NCBI RefSeq assembly: GCF_000235405.2
Contig: NC_017095.1
Span: forward strand, 1,451,501 to 1,515,500
Source: Fervidobacterium pennivorans DSM 9078
GTDB lineage: Bacteria; Thermotogota; Thermotogae; Thermotogales; Fervidobacteriaceae
Direction of reading: 5' to 3'
Length of the DNA stretch: 64,000 nt
Shown here: positions 52,511-62,934 of the stretch, piece after piece
Position numbering within the stretch: position 1 is the first letter of the stretch
Layout: each line of letters starts with the position of its first letter
Notes under the pieces: generated by a model
What the model saw: only the letters and a program-made list of their open reading frames with translations
Told to the model about the DNA's origin: nothing
The model's database searches: none
Translations under genes and position numbers: made by a program

Positions 52511-53496
52511 AGGTTGTTGCTGTTGGTGGTGGCACAGGTCTTTCTACGTTGTTAAGAGGCCTAAAAAATTATCCGTTTGAGATAACTGCTGTGGTCACAA
52601 TAACCGATGAAGGTGGAAGTTCTGGGATACTCAGGGAAGAATTGAACGTTCCACCTCCAGGTGATATAAGAAACAACTTAGTAGCGCTTGCAAATTCTGA
52701 AAGCATCTTGAGTGCACTGTTTAACTATAGATTTCAAGATGGTTCTTTGAAAGGGCACAGTGTTGGTAATATTATTCTGGCCGCACTGACAAAGATTACA
52801 GGAAGTTTTGCAGAAGCAGTAGCAAAGGCTTCTGATATTCTTGCGATAAAAGGACGAGTTCTTCCTGTATCCTTGCAAATGGCGAGATTGTTAGCTGTTT
52901 TCGAAGATGGAGCACATGTGGTCGGAGAAACAAACATTGTGGAATACTGCAAAAATACAAAAAAACGGATAGTAGACCTAAAACTACAAGAACCTGCAAG
53001 AATAAACCCAGAAGTTCAAAAAATACTTGAAGAAAGCGATGCAATTATCTTTGGTCCTGGAAGCTTGTACACCAGTGTTATTGCAAATTTAGTCATAGAC
53101 GGCTTTCAAGAAATTCTCAGAAAGTCACGTGCTGTAAAGATATACATAAGCAACATCATGACACAACCAGGAGAAACGTTTGGATACACTCTTAGTGACC
53201 ATGTGGCAGAAATTGAAAGGTATGCGGGAGTGTCTATTGATTACATTATCCACTCACTTCCACCAAGAAATGAAGAAGTTCTTAAAAAATACATCGAAAA
53301 AGGCTCTGAGCCTGTAAAAGTGGATATTAATGACAACCGCATAATTTTAGGTCACTATTCCTCAGTAATATTTGAAGGCGAATATAGAATCCGTCACGAC
53401 CCGATTTTGATATCGGAAATATTGTTTAATTTATTGAGCTCTGTTAAAAACCAAAAACCCGAACGAGAATCATCAGATTTCGAGGTGAGGCTGTGA
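52507..53496 (+). CDS. yvcK: YvcK-family protein (UPF0052)
   Basis: A 329-residue protein of the CofD-like fold. It opens VVAVGGGTGLSTLLRGLK, then has TITDEGGSSG, the PPGDIRN loop, GHSVGNIILAALT and FGPGSLYTSV. In Bacillus and mycobacteria YvcK/CuvA binds UDP-sugars, and it is needed for wall synthesis on gluconeogenic carbon sources. It overlaps rapZ and whiA by four bases each, so the three are coupled. Confidence 0.94.
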   Translation: MKVVAVGGGTGLSTLLRGLKNYPFEITAVVTITDEGGSSGILREELNVPPPGDIRNNLVALANSESILSALFNYRFQDGSLKGHSVGNIILAALTKITGSFAEAVAKASDILAIKGRVLPVSLQMARLLAVFEDGAHVVGETNIVEYCKNTKKRIVDLKLQEPARINPEVQKILEESDAIIFGPGSLYTSVIANLVIDGFQEILRKSRAVKIYISNIMTQPGETFGYTLSDHVAEIERYAGVSIDYIIHSLPPRNEEVLKKYIEKGSEPVKVDINDNRIILGHYSSVIFEGEYRIRHDPILISEILFNLLSSVKNQKPERESSDFEVRL

Positions 53497-54404
53497 AATA
53501 TACGTTCTCTGAAGAAGTTAAAGGTGAATTATGTCAAGTTGATGTTCTCAGCCAAGCTGAGGCACAGGCTGAGATTATTGGTTATTTAAAAGGTAAAGGT
53601 ACTTATGTAAAAACCTCTGTTGATAGTTATGTTTTGCTTGAAGTTGGATTTATACCTGCTGCCAGAAGGGTTATGAATTTGTTACACCTTTTGGGTATAG
53701 ACAAAAAGAAGCTGACACTAATAAAGAACAAACTCCAACGTAAAAGGGTTCAGATTTTTATCCCGACAGACATACTTGAGAAACTTCAATTGTCTATTCT
53801 TTCTATGCCTAAAGAAATACAAGAAGATATTGGATTATTCGGTGCTTTCTTGCGAGGTTTTTTTGTTGCCTCAGGTTCCGTAACAGACCCTGCAAAAAAT
53901 TATCACTTTGAACTTGTTTCTTATAGTGAGCAATTGCTTCATTTTGTTGATGAAAAGTTGGAAGAATTTCTTGGCGTGATTGGAAAAATCACAAAGTTGA
54001 GGTATAATTATAGATACTACTTAAAACGTGGCTACGATATACAGGAAGTTTTGGAATTAATGGGCGCAATTCGTGCCGCAGCACATATAGAGAAAATAAC
54101 AACATCTCGCGAAATAAGAGCGGATATAAACCGCACACTTAATTTTTTAAGTGCAAATGCCAAGAGAACAGGTGAAAGTAACGCGAAACAACTAAAAATC
54201 ATCAATGAAGTCATAGAAAGAATAGGATTAGAAAATTTGCCAGATGAGCTAAGAAAACTTGCTGAGCTAAGATTAGAACACGAAGACCTCCCATTATCCG
54301 AACTTGGGGAACTCTTTGAGCCACCGCTCACAAAAAGTATGGTATACAACAGATTCAAAAAATTGGAAAAACTTTTGGAGAAAGCAAAAGGAAGTGGTGA
54401 GTAA
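53493..54404 (+). CDS. whiA: WhiA sporulation/division-type regulator
   Basis: A 303-residue DNA-binding protein with an N-terminal LAGLIDADG-homing-endonuclease-like fold (residues 1-195; [19 protein letters not shown] in the centre) and a C-terminal helix-turn-helix ([24 protein letters not shown]). The T. maritima WhiA has the same plan and no nuclease activity. It affects division and chromosome segregation in Bacillus and sporulation in Streptomyces; its targets here are unknown. GTG start overlapping yvcK. Confidence 0.95.
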   Translation: MKYTFSEEVKGELCQVDVLSQAEAQAEIIGYLKGKGTYVKTSVDSYVLLEVGFIPAARRVMNLLHLLGIDKKKLTLIKNKLQRKRVQIFIPTDILEKLQLSILSMPKEIQEDIGLFGAFLRGFFVASGSVTDPAKNYHFELVSYSEQLLHFVDEKLEEFLGVIGKITKLRYNYRYYLKRGYDIQEVLELMGAIRAAAHIEKITTSREIRADINRTLNFLSANAKRTGESNAKQLKIINEVIERIGLENLPDELRKLAELRLEHEDLPLSELGELFEPPLTKSMVYNRFKKLEKLLEKAKGSGE

Positions 54405-54406
54405 AG

Positions 54407-54877
54407 ATGAGGTGCCCGTTCTGTGGATACGAAGACACAAGGGTGCTTGATTCAAGAGAACTTAGCGAAGGAAGAGCGATAAGACGCAGGAGGGAATGTC
54501 CTAACTGTCATGCAAGGTTCACTACATACGAGAGGTATGAAACTGGACCTATTACGGTTATTAAAAAAGATGGTAGAAGAGAAAAATTTGACAGGAGAAA
54601 GATATTAAATGGTCTTCTGAAAGCTTTTGAAAAAAGACCAGTCACATTGGAAGATATAGAAAGGATAGTAGACAACGTTGTTTCCACTTTGCAGAAAAGC
54701 GGAACGGTCGAGGTAAGCACTGAGCAAATTGGAAAAATAGTTATGGATGAACTGAAAAAAACCGACCAGGTTGCTTATGTCCGTTTTGCATCTGTCTACA
54801 AAGACTTCAGAGAAATTGATCAATTTATAGAGGTCATAAAAGAACTACGCCAAGAAGCACAAAAAAGTGGTGAATAA
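54407..54877 (+). CDS. nrdR: NrdR transcriptional repressor of ribonucleotide reductase
   Basis: A 156-residue regulator with an N-terminal zinc ribbon (CPFC at 3-6 and CPNC at 31-34) and an ATP-cone ([18 protein letters not shown] onward). NrdR senses ATP/dATP and represses nrd genes through NrdR boxes. It starts two bases after whiA. No nrd genes or obvious paired NrdR boxes are in the window, so its targets lie elsewhere. Confidence 0.96.
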   Translation: MRCPFCGYEDTRVLDSRELSEGRAIRRRRECPNCHARFTTYERYETGPITVIKKDGRREKFDRRKILNGLLKAFEKRPVTLEDIERIVDNVVSTLQKSGTVEVSTEQIGKIVMDELKKTDQVAYVRFASVYKDFREIDQFIEVIKELRQEAQKSGE

Positions 54878-54923
54878 ATCTCTAGGAAAAAAGACTACTC
54901 ACGATTTCAGGAGGGATAAAGCG

Positions 54924-55394
54924 ATGGAAAAAGTTAAGTTGACAAGGGCAGGTTACCAAAAACTTAAAGAAGAACTCGATGAATTAAAACGCCAACTCAT
55001 GTTTGAAATCCCGGAAAGGATAAAGGCTGCAAGAGAGCTCGGTGACCTTTCGGAAAACTCAGAATACCAAGAAGCAAAGAACGAACAAGGTAGAATCGCT
55101 TCTCGTATCAACGAACTTGAACAAATGCTCATGAACGCTGAAATAATAGCCGAAACTTTCGATTCATCAACGGTAAGTCTTGGTGATTGGGTACTGTTGA
55201 AAAACCTTGAAACTGGGGAAGAATTAAAAGTCCAGCTTGTGAATCCACAAGAGGCAGATATATTTGCAAATAAAATCAGCATCGACTCACCACTTGGAAG
55301 AGGAATCAACGGTGCAAAGAAAGGGCAAACGATAAAAATTAAAGCACCAAAAGGAATTGTTAAGTATCAGGTGTTGGACATAACAGCTGAGTAA
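54924..55394 (+). CDS. greA: Transcription elongation factor GreA
   Basis: GreA reactivates stalled RNA polymerase by stimulating transcript cleavage. The 156-residue protein has the N-terminal coiled coil with the acidic tip (ELGDLSENSEYQEAKNEQ) and the C-terminal FKBP-like domain (ISIDSPLGRGINGAKKGQ). The frame is open 19 codons further upstream, but AGGAGGG just before the ATG at 54924 and the family start MEKVKLTRAGYQKL fix it. Confidence 0.96.
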   Translation: MEKVKLTRAGYQKLKEELDELKRQLMFEIPERIKAARELGDLSENSEYQEAKNEQGRIASRINELEQMLMNAEIIAETFDSSTVSLGDWVLLKNLETGEELKVQLVNPQEADIFANKISIDSPLGRGINGAKKGQTIKIKAPKGIVKYQVLDITAE

Positions 55395-55467
55395 AAAGAC
55401 AACAGTTAGACAAAAACTAAGAACGGGCAAAAAGTCAAGAAAACACGGCTTTTAGGAGGGATTTAGC

Positions 55468-56985
55468 TTGCTTAAAGATTTCAGAGAACAGCGAATCAGA
55501 GAAATTGAAGAACTTCGAAAGATGGGTATAAACCCTTATCCATACTCGTATCCAAAAACTCACACAACTGAAGACATAAAGAAACAGTTTGAACACCTTG
55601 CTAACGGAGAAGTCACCGACCAGAGAGTATCTACAGCTGGAAGAATAATGTCTATAAGAGAACATGGCAAAAGTGCGTTCTTCCACATTAAAGATACCTA
55701 CGGGCGAATCCAAGCTTATGTACGCAAAGATAAAACGGAGAACTTCGACTTCTTCAAGGAACATGTAACAGTTGGAGATATCATCGGTGTTGAAGGAATT
55801 GTATTCAAGAGCAATACCGGTGAAATAACGATACTTGTCGAAAAGTTCCAGCTCTTGGTCAAACCACTCAGACCCATGCCTGAAAAATGGCACGGTATAA
55901 AGGACAAAGAAATTCTATACCGTCAAAGATACGTCGACATGATTGCTAATGATGACACCATAAAAAGATTCAGAATACGCTCTGACATAATTAGAATGAT
56001 ACGCGAATTTTTGCACCAGAAAGGGTTCTATGAAGTTGAGACACCTATACTACAATACCTTACAGGTGGTGCATCTGCACGTCCCTTTATCACGCACTGT
56101 AATGCGCTAGATATCGATATGTACCTGCGAATAGCAACAGAACTACATTTAAAAAGATTCATAGTGGGTGGTTTTGACAAAGTTTACGAAATAGGAAGAA
56201 TCTTCAGAAACGAAGGTATTTCCTACAAACACCACCCAGAATTCACTTCCATAGAGCTCTATCAAGCTTACGCGGACTACGAGGATATGATGAACCTCAC
56301 CGAAGAGCTCATAACCTATATTGTTGAAAAACTTTTTGGAACAACAAAAATCACTTACCAAGGTCAGGAAATAGACTTCACAAGACCATGGAGAAGGATA
56401 AAAATGAGAGATTTCATAAAAGAAAATCTCGGTGTGGATATACTTGAAGATTCCGACGAAAAAATGCTTTCTGTTCTAAGGACTCACGGAGTTGATGTCG
56501 AAATTGAAGATAGAGGGCACATGATAGAGAAACTTTGGGACCTTGTAGAAGACAAGGTTATCCAACCAACGTTCCTGCTTGAGCACCCTGTGGAAATTTC
56601 ACCACTCGCCAAAAAACATCGGGAAGACCCAAGGGTTACTGAAAGGTTTGAGTTAATAATTTACGGTCGAGAAATGGCGAACGCATTTAGCGAGCTCAAT
56701 GACCCTGTTGACCAACTCGAAAGGTTTATGAACCAATTAAAATTAAGAGACCTTGGCGATGAAGAAGCGCATATGCTTGATAAGGACTTCATCAGAGCTC
56801 TTGAGTATGGAATGCCACCAACAGGTGGACTTGGAATAGGTATCGACAGGCTTGTTATGTTGCTGACAGATAGTCCTAACATACGCGATGTCATTGCATT
56901 TCCACTTGTTAGGCCTGAAGGCGATATCGACATAGAAGAAATTGAAATCTCTGAGAAAGCAGAAGAAGGGGGAGATAGAGTATGA
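55468..56985 (+). CDS. lysS: Lysyl-tRNA synthetase (class II)
   Basis: Charges tRNA-Lys. The 505-residue protein has an N-terminal OB-fold anticodon-binding domain (about 60-160) and a class II core: FRNEG (motif 2), and [12 protein letters not shown] (motif 3) near the end. Segments such as RYVDMI and [13 protein letters not shown] are typical of LysRS. Start TTG after AGGAGGG. No T-box is present in the short leader. It overlaps the SurA-like gene by four bases (ATGA). The greA-lysS order is common in bacteria. Confidence 0.97.
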   Translation: MLKDFREQRIREIEELRKMGINPYPYSYPKTHTTEDIKKQFEHLANGEVTDQRVSTAGRIMSIREHGKSAFFHIKDTYGRIQAYVRKDKTENFDFFKEHVTVGDIIGVEGIVFKSNTGEITILVEKFQLLVKPLRPMPEKWHGIKDKEILYRQRYVDMIANDDTIKRFRIRSDIIRMIREFLHQKGFYEVETPILQYLTGGASARPFITHCNALDIDMYLRIATELHLKRFIVGGFDKVYEIGRIFRNEGISYKHHPEFTSIELYQAYADYEDMMNLTEELITYIVEKLFGTTKITYQGQEIDFTRPWRRIKMRDFIKENLGVDILEDSDEKMLSVLRTHGVDVEIEDRGHMIEKLWDLVEDKVIQPTFLLEHPVEISPLAKKHREDPRVTERFELIIYGREMANAFSELNDPVDQLERFMNQLKLRDLGDEEAHMLDKDFIRALEYGMPPTGGLGIGIDRLVMLLTDSPNIRDVIAFPLVRPEGDIDIEEIEISEKAEEGGDRV

Positions 56986-58697
56986 GCAAAGAAAGCAAAG
57001 ATGTAAAACTCAGAAAGCACATAAGTAAGTGGCAGCAAGTATTCATCTGGATTATAGCTATCGCATTTATCGCAGGTATAGCCTTGTGGGCACTGGCAGT
57101 CAACTACACACCTGGTTCAAAAAATATAAAAAGAACGTTAGAAGAAACTGTAGGATACTTAACCAAAGATGGAACACCCCTGAAAAACGAAACATATTGG
57201 GTATTTCCAGAAAATGTTGAAGAAGTCTACGGTAATCTTTTAGCTCAATACGGTAATCCATCGCTTGACCCTGTAATTGAGGAACCATATGTCAAAACGT
57301 TAATCACCGTCGATTTGCTCAACAGAAAATTGATGCTCTACTATGCCGAAGTTAACAAAATCAAACCGGACAAAAATAAAGTAAAAGAAGAAGTCAAAAA
57401 GGTCATCGATGAAGTAAAGAAAGATAATGCTAAACTCCAGCAAATTAAAGCCCAATACGGAAGCCTTACAAACTATGAAAAAGAGCTTACGCGCCAAAAG
57501 GAAGAAGAATTGACAATACAAGCTGTAAAAGACAAACTTGGAATGGTTACTGATAAAGAAATTCAGGACTATTACAACGAAAACAAGCAAGATATTATAC
57601 AACAATACACAAAGGCAGAGATATCCTACGTTACGTTCTCTACCAAAGAAGAGATGGAAAAGTTTGTCAAGTCGGCGATGGAAAAAGGCATAACTGAAGC
57701 TGCATCTGAAGCATCCTTGACAATGACAGATTACACATTGAACAAAGGTACACTTCCCGAAGAGCTTGAAAACATGATTTTCGATGCTACATCAACACTT
57801 GTTTCATTCCCATATAACGACACTTACTTCGTTTTTAATGTTAAAAGTGTGCAAAAAGTCGATACGTTTGAGAACTTCAAAAAATCAGATGCATTCAACG
57901 AAATCGTTACGAACCTAAAGAATGAGAGATTCGGGGAAAACTTCAAGAAATGGAAGGAAGAAAACAAAGTGGCTTTTGAGATAAGGGACCCGGTTTACAA
58001 AACATGGTACGAAGCACTAACAGCTGAAGGCAAAGATTTGCTCACTACTTACAAGAAACTCTACGAAGAGTTATTCACGGAACAAGAAGAAGTAAAAACT
58101 GACATTCCAGCCGAACAAAAGGCAGCATTCTTGGTAGTTGCTGATAGAATTGCAGCTAGCACAGATACATCATTCGATGCAGTAAGGGAAGATGTTAAAG
58201 AGTTTGAAAAGAAGATAGTCCTATCCATCTACGACCAAGTAAAAGGTTCTTCTCTCGAGATACTAAGAAGGATGAAAGAATACTTCCCGGACAAGAAAGA
58301 TGTAGCATTTGATTATTACGCAAAATTGTATGACACAATCAAACCATATCTCTCAGTAGGTGGAGCTTATTACGTAATGAACGAACTCTTCGAAGTTTAC
58401 CAAGGCTTTGCAGACCTTGCTGAGGCAACAGATGTGGATATTAAGATACGAGCGGACTCTTACTACAAATTGTACGAAATGAACAAGCTTCTCGACGACC
58501 CAACAACTGCTAAAGGATACTTACAAAAGCTTAAAGAGCTAAAACCAGATTACAGTATAAACTTTGATTCAGCTGAAAAAGAACTTGAAGATATGATTAA
58601 ACAAAAAGAAGCAGAAGCGACACAACAATCCACAGAAACAACAAACGAGTCGACACAGACAACCTCTGAATCTACACAAAATGCAAATAACGAATAA
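56982..58697 (+). CDS. Membrane-anchored SurA/PpiD-like protein
   Basis: A 571-residue protein. One N-terminal transmembrane helix (about 23-41) is followed by a long charged, mostly helical region outside the inner membrane. Residues 75-200 ([20 protein letters not shown] and the [11 protein letters not shown] segment) look like the chaperone part of SurA/PpiD/trigger-factor-like proteins. The part from about 205 to 310 resembles a degenerate PpiC domain ([18 protein letters not shown]). The tail is Thr/Ser/Gln-rich ([15 protein letters not shown]), likely disordered. It may help fold exported proteins. A related gene follows at 58802. It ends at the hairpin at 58707. Confidence 0.7.
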   Translation: MSKESKDVKLRKHISKWQQVFIWIIAIAFIAGIALWALAVNYTPGSKNIKRTLEETVGYLTKDGTPLKNETYWVFPENVEEVYGNLLAQYGNPSLDPVIEEPYVKTLITVDLLNRKLMLYYAEVNKIKPDKNKVKEEVKKVIDEVKKDNAKLQQIKAQYGSLTNYEKELTRQKEEELTIQAVKDKLGMVTDKEIQDYYNENKQDIIQQYTKAEISYVTFSTKEEMEKFVKSAMEKGITEAASEASLTMTDYTLNKGTLPEELENMIFDATSTLVSFPYNDTYFVFNVKSVQKVDTFENFKKSDAFNEIVTNLKNERFGENFKKWKEENKVAFEIRDPVYKTWYEALTAEGKDLLTTYKKLYEELFTEQEEVKTDIPAEQKAAFLVVADRIAASTDTSFDAVREDVKEFEKKIVLSIYDQVKGSSLEILRRMKEYFPDKKDVAFDYYAKLYDTIKPYLSVGGAYYVMNELFEVYQGFADLAEATDVDIKIRADSYYKLYEMNKLLDDPTTAKGYLQKLKELKPDYSINFDSAEKELEDMIKQKEAEATQQSTETTNESTQTTSESTQNANNE

Positions 58698-58706
58698 CAG
58701 CGAGAA

Positions 58707-58733
58707 TATCCCCCGCAAAATCTGCGGGGGATA
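58707..58733 (+). terminator. Probable terminator after the lysS/SurA-like unit
   Basis: The 10-pair stem ATCCCCCGCA/TGCGGGGGAT with a five-base loop lies 10 bases past the stop. The following AATTTCATTT is only moderately T-rich, so termination may be partial. Confidence 0.65.
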
Positions 58734-58801
58734 ATTTCATTTGGCAAGTTACACTTTGTTCATAAGATTCGGTTTCAAAAAAAACTACTGGAGGCGTTAT
58801 T

Positions 58802-60127
58802 ATGAAAAGATATTTTAGGATTTTCAATCTTTTACTAGTATTTAGTGTGTTGTTTGTAAGTTCTTTGGTATCAGCAAACGACTTACAGAAATTTGCAGCA
58901 TACCTTGAAAAAAACGGAACCATTGTCGCTGGAATTAGCCAAGAGGATATCGATGAGTTGTATCAGCTTTACGAGGCATACTATGGTTCCTTTGACCCTC
59001 TATTCGAAAAACCTTACGTTGAAGCTCTGGTAATGAAAAGACTTTTAGAAGATAAATTCATCGAGTATCTATCTAATGCGGAAGGTTTATCCCCGGAAGA
59101 TTTCAAATCTTCTCACTCGGATGTTTCAGAAGAAGAGATGAAAGAATATTACGAAAATAACCGTGAGGAAATACAACAAGAAGCATACGTTGATTTTGAT
59201 TACGCCGTTTTCGAAACTGAAGAAAAAGCTAGAGAATTTTACAGCAGAGCGAATGAAGTTGGTTTCGAAAAAGCAGTCCGAGAGCTCTCTGAAGCTTCTC
59301 CTTCAGAACTTTTGGACACAAATACTTACTCAGGACTTAAAAAATCTGAGACCTCCGAGGCGTTCGTTGATGTTCTCTTCACACCATCAGATAAACCACT
59401 CAGAATGCATACAACTGACAATGCCAGTTTTGTATTCTACATAAGAAATCTGAACGACCTTTCAACATTTGAAAAGTTCAAAGCTTCCCCAATGTATGAA
59501 GAAGTTCTGATCAACCTTTCAGAAAACAAGTTCCAAAAATATGTGGAAGAAAAAATTTCAACTGAAGATATAAAATTCGTAGTTCCTCCACAATACACAA
59601 TCTGGTTTGACACGGTCCAAAACGTTCCTGCTGAAGAATTAGTGGAAAAATACTACTCCGCTGTGTTTGACAAATCAGGAAATCTCCTTTCAGTTGAGCC
59701 GATAGAAATCTCAGGATTCATCACAGCTATTGATGACGCTAACCTAATTGAAAAATACAAAAGAGAATACGAAATAGCTATAAAGAAACTTTATGATATG
59801 GGATACAAATCATTCTTAGTTCTTGCAAGACTTAGGAATTTCGACAATTCCGAACGTGTTGTGCTAGAATACAATGTAGAACTTTCAAAGATTTTGATGG
59901 GGTACATAAAGAATGGTGACACACTTTCCGTACTCCAATACATATACTCAAACCTTTCCGAACTTGAGGAATTGAGCAACTCTGAAAATCCCGAGGTAAG
60001 ACAAAAAGCTCTTGAGTATCTATACAAAATGAACAAAGTGCTCGGTGATGAAGAAAGCGCAAATAAATACTTAGAACAACTACTTGAGGAAAACCCAAAT
60101 TACGAAGTCGAAGACGAAGAGAAATAA
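58802..60127 (+). CDS. Exported SurA-like protein, paralogue of the preceding gene
   Basis: A 441-residue protein with a signal peptide (LLLVFSVLFVSSLVSA, cleaved near residue 25). The mature part shares its plan with the 571-residue neighbour: FDPLFEKPYVEALVMKRLLED corresponds to [19 protein letters not shown], and EEEMKEYYENNREEIQQ corresponds to the [11 protein letters not shown] segment. It has a shorter, less conserved PpiC-like part and an acidic end, and lacks the membrane anchor and the Thr-rich tail. I infer duplication and divergence into a soluble periplasmic form. A fair ribosome site (CTGGAGGCG) precedes the ATG. Confidence 0.7.
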   Translation: MKRYFRIFNLLLVFSVLFVSSLVSANDLQKFAAYLEKNGTIVAGISQEDIDELYQLYEAYYGSFDPLFEKPYVEALVMKRLLEDKFIEYLSNAEGLSPEDFKSSHSDVSEEEMKEYYENNREEIQQEAYVDFDYAVFETEEKAREFYSRANEVGFEKAVRELSEASPSELLDTNTYSGLKKSETSEAFVDVLFTPSDKPLRMHTTDNASFVFYIRNLNDLSTFEKFKASPMYEEVLINLSENKFQKYVEEKISTEDIKFVVPPQYTIWFDTVQNVPAEELVEKYYSAVFDKSGNLLSVEPIEISGFITAIDDANLIEKYKREYEIAIKKLYDMGYKSFLVLARLRNFDNSERVVLEYNVELSKILMGYIKNGDTLSVLQYIYSNLSELEELSNSENPEVRQKALEYLYKMNKVLGDEESANKYLEQLLEENPNYEVEDEEK

Positions 60128-60162
60128 ACAAGTATAAAAACTTAAAATTTAGGAGGGAGAAT

Positions 60163-60807
60163 ATGCACTGGGTCATCACAGGTGCAAATAGAGGTATTGG
60201 ATTAGCTCTGACAAAACAGCTCCTATCACAAGGGGAACGTTTGACAGTCGGTGTCAGAACTTCTATGCCTTTTGAACATGAAAACCTCAAAGTATTAAAA
60301 GTTGATACATCCAATCCTGTTTCCATAGAAGAATTCGTTTCACAAATAGAAGAACCTATAGACGTTCTCATAAACAACGCGGGTGTACTTATCGAAGAAA
60401 AATTTCCCGAAGTCACAGAAGAAGGGATGCTCTTATCATTCAAAGTAAACACAATGGGTCCCTATATGCTTGTACAAGAATCTTATAAGCAAGGTAAACT
60501 TAAGGCTGGTGCCAAGATAATTAATATTTCCAGTATCCTTGGTAGTATCGCAAGCACAGGAGGAACCACATCGATTCCATATTCCATTTCAAAAGCTGCC
60601 CTAAACATGGCGACAAAATTGCTTGCTCACAGGCTAAAAAATATGTACGTTGTCTCTATCCACCCAGGATGGGTAAAAACAGATATGGGTGGTCCTGAAG
60701 CACCTCTGCTCCCAGAAGAGTCGGCTGATGGTATAATCAAAGTGATTCGCAATTTGAACCAGTCTGGAGTTTTCCTCGACTATACGGGTAAAATTCTCCC
60801 TTGGTGA
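60163..60807 (+). CDS. Short-chain dehydrogenase/reductase
   Basis: A 214-residue Rossmann-fold oxidoreductase with the SDR motifs GANRGIG (residues 7-13), NNAGV, ISSILGS (catalytic Ser) and YSISK (catalytic Tyr and Lys), plus HPGWVKTDMGG. The protein is shorter than most SDRs and of the C-factor/sniffer-like type. Substrate unknown. AGGAGGG precedes the ATG. It lies 35 bases after the SurA-like gene. Confidence 0.88.
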   Translation: MHWVITGANRGIGLALTKQLLSQGERLTVGVRTSMPFEHENLKVLKVDTSNPVSIEEFVSQIEEPIDVLINNAGVLIEEKFPEVTEEGMLLSFKVNTMGPYMLVQESYKQGKLKAGAKIINISSILGSIASTGGTTSIPYSISKAALNMATKLLAHRLKNMYVVSIHPGWVKTDMGGPEAPLLPEESADGIIKVIRNLNQSGVFLDYTGKILPW

Positions 60808-60883
60808 ATTTTGTAGGATCTACTTCTAAAGAACCCCTATATCACCACTAACAGCAGGTAAATGTTGTCGAGGAGGGGGGCAT

Positions 60884-62908
60884 ATGAAAACTTTTTTGAC
60901 AAAGAACATACTTATAGCTTTGCTTGGTTTGCTTACCATATCCTTGATAGTTGCATTCATGGGGGCTTACAGAAACGTTCCAGGAATAGAGGAATTTAAT
61001 GATGCAAAAGTTATAGTTAATGGCGAAGAAAAGCCATTCCCTTACTTCGTTGCAGACAAAGAGAACAACCATTACACCATGCAAATCAAGATAGATGGAG
61101 CCAAATACAAAGGAAAAACCTTAGCTTTTTCGGTAACAGCTAATCAGTATGTAAAGGTCTACCAGAATGGTATGTTAATCTATTCTATTTCGTCAGACAA
61201 AGGGAGCGTCAATCCATGGCATAGGTATTTTGCTCTACCCTTACAAGGAGACGTTATCATTGAGCTTTCCTTCATTTCAAATGGTGGTATTGAACGAAAA
61301 TTCTACATAGGCGAACATGATGATATTATCAAATTCATCGAACGTGCTAACCTTATTGAAGAGTCGATGTTTTACTTAGGCTCAGGCTTCATGATAGGTC
61401 TTTTCATTATCGTGCTTTTATTAGCGCTTGCTCTCAAAGAAAAGACGTTCTTATATGGAGCCATAGTGGTAATCTCACCATTATTGACGAGTATAGATGA
61501 GATGAACCTGTTTTTGCATCCTTTCATACTCTGGAAAAAACTGGCCATACTGGGAGCAGCACTCAGTATGTATTTTGCATATCTATTCACAAACGAAATT
61601 TTCAAAAGACGGCCTACGAAACTTGAAAAGGTTTACATTTTGCTTTATTGGTTGCTGTTTCTCCCGGTAATCTTAGCCCGAAGCATGACACAGCTAAAAA
61701 ATTCCTATGCAATTTTCTATCTCTATTCACTCATTTTACTCTTGTCGGTTCTTGTAATACTTGTTAAACGAGTCAAGACCAAACAAGAACAATTGATACT
61801 CTTTGGATTCTCAGCTGTTATAGGTGCAACGTTCTTGTCATTACTTTCTGTAGCCAACATTGTTAAGATAGAATTTATGTTCTTCAACATAGGTCAAGTT
61901 TTCTTTGGGCTCACCATAGCTATATACGTTTCGGCAAGAACTATAGAAGTCTTTAGGAATACACAAAGCATGAACGAAGCTATCAGCAAACTTATGGATG
62001 AACAAACAAACTACATCCAAAACCTCGTCGCTTCAAGGGATAAAGTGAACGAACTTTCAGCATCTTCTGTAAAGTACTTTGAAGAAATCGAAGCACTATA
62101 TAAAAACCTCAGTTCTTCGGTGCAAAATGCAGGAAACACTCTTGAGAAACTGCAAAACACGGTTGAATACTTCGAAAGTTTCTTAGATGAAATGGTAAAA
62201 ACCTCTTCTTTGCTGGAAGAAACCGTTGGTAAATCAGATAAAGTTATGTCCGATATTATCTCTATATCGGAAAGCAGCAAAGAAAACTTTTCCGAAATCG
62301 AAAATATAGTCACAAACTTTAATCAAATGAGCAATAAATTGAAATCAACATTCGATGAGCTTTACAATGACTTTGCAAAAATAAAAGACATTTCGAACCT
62401 TATAAAATCCATAGCAGTTCAAACCAACTTACTCTCCCTCAATGCATCTATCGAAGCAGCAAGAGCTGGAGAAGCAGGAAAAAGCTTTGCGGTAGTTGCG
62501 AATGAAATTAGAAAACTGGCAAACGAGGCATCTGAGTTCGCAGAACGAATAGAAAACAACATCACATCTATCTCAAACAGATTTGAAGGTTTTTCAGCAG
62601 AACTGCTCAATTTGTTTAAAAATGTAGAAATCATAAGCGAAAGTAACAGAAAGTTCTCGGAAGCTATTTACCGATTCTTTGATAGCGTACAGTTGCTAAC
62701 CCAAGATTTCGAGAAAGTAGAAGAAACATTTGAAAAACAGTCGTCTGAAATCAGCAATTTAAAAGACAGCATATACGAGATAACAAAAATCTCAGAAGAA
62801 TTAAAGCAGGCTTTAGATTTATTTGGCGAAACACAAAAGAAGATAGAAGAAACATTCTCCATCATCATGAACCAAATCGTGGAGGTTCAAAACGCTTTGA
62901 AAATTTGA
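60884..62908 (+). CDS. 7TM sensor fused to a methyl-accepting chemotaxis domain
   Basis: A 674-residue membrane protein. After an N-terminal hydrophobic helix (about 9-27), residues 35-160 form a beta-rich extracellular domain like those of 7TMR-DISM proteins. About seven membrane helices lie between 165 and 370. The C-terminal 300 residues are a chemoreceptor signalling domain with the conserved hairpin [18 protein letters not shown] near 505-525. No HAMP domain is seen, and classic methylation sites are not obvious. It should signal to CheA/CheW. GAGGAGGGG is a strong ribosome site. Confidence 0.82.
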   Translation: MKTFLTKNILIALLGLLTISLIVAFMGAYRNVPGIEEFNDAKVIVNGEEKPFPYFVADKENNHYTMQIKIDGAKYKGKTLAFSVTANQYVKVYQNGMLIYSISSDKGSVNPWHRYFALPLQGDVIIELSFISNGGIERKFYIGEHDDIIKFIERANLIEESMFYLGSGFMIGLFIIVLLLALALKEKTFLYGAIVVISPLLTSIDEMNLFLHPFILWKKLAILGAALSMYFAYLFTNEIFKRRPTKLEKVYILLYWLLFLPVILARSMTQLKNSYAIFYLYSLILLLSVLVILVKRVKTKQEQLILFGFSAVIGATFLSLLSVANIVKIEFMFFNIGQVFFGLTIAIYVSARTIEVFRNTQSMNEAISKLMDEQTNYIQNLVASRDKVNELSASSVKYFEEIEALYKNLSSSVQNAGNTLEKLQNTVEYFESFLDEMVKTSSLLEETVGKSDKVMSDIISISESSKENFSEIENIVTNFNQMSNKLKSTFDELYNDFAKIKDISNLIKSIAVQTNLLSLNASIEAARAGEAGKSFAVVANEIRKLANEASEFAERIENNITSISNRFEGFSAELLNLFKNVEIISESNRKFSEAIYRFFDSVQLLTQDFEKVEETFEKQSSEISNLKDSIYEITKISEELKQALDLFGETQKKIEETFSIIMNQIVEVQNALKI

Positions 62909-62934
62909 AAAATCAACGTGGGGGTGACTTTTTC

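Noticed and set aside
54867-54923. Upstream extension of greA by 19 codons
   Set aside because: The AGGAGGG ribosome site and the family start place translation at 54924; the extension overlaps nrdR and is not conserved in type.
55395-55467. T-box or other riboswitch leader before lysS
   Set aside because: The gap is only about 70 bases, with no stem array and no T-box sequence.
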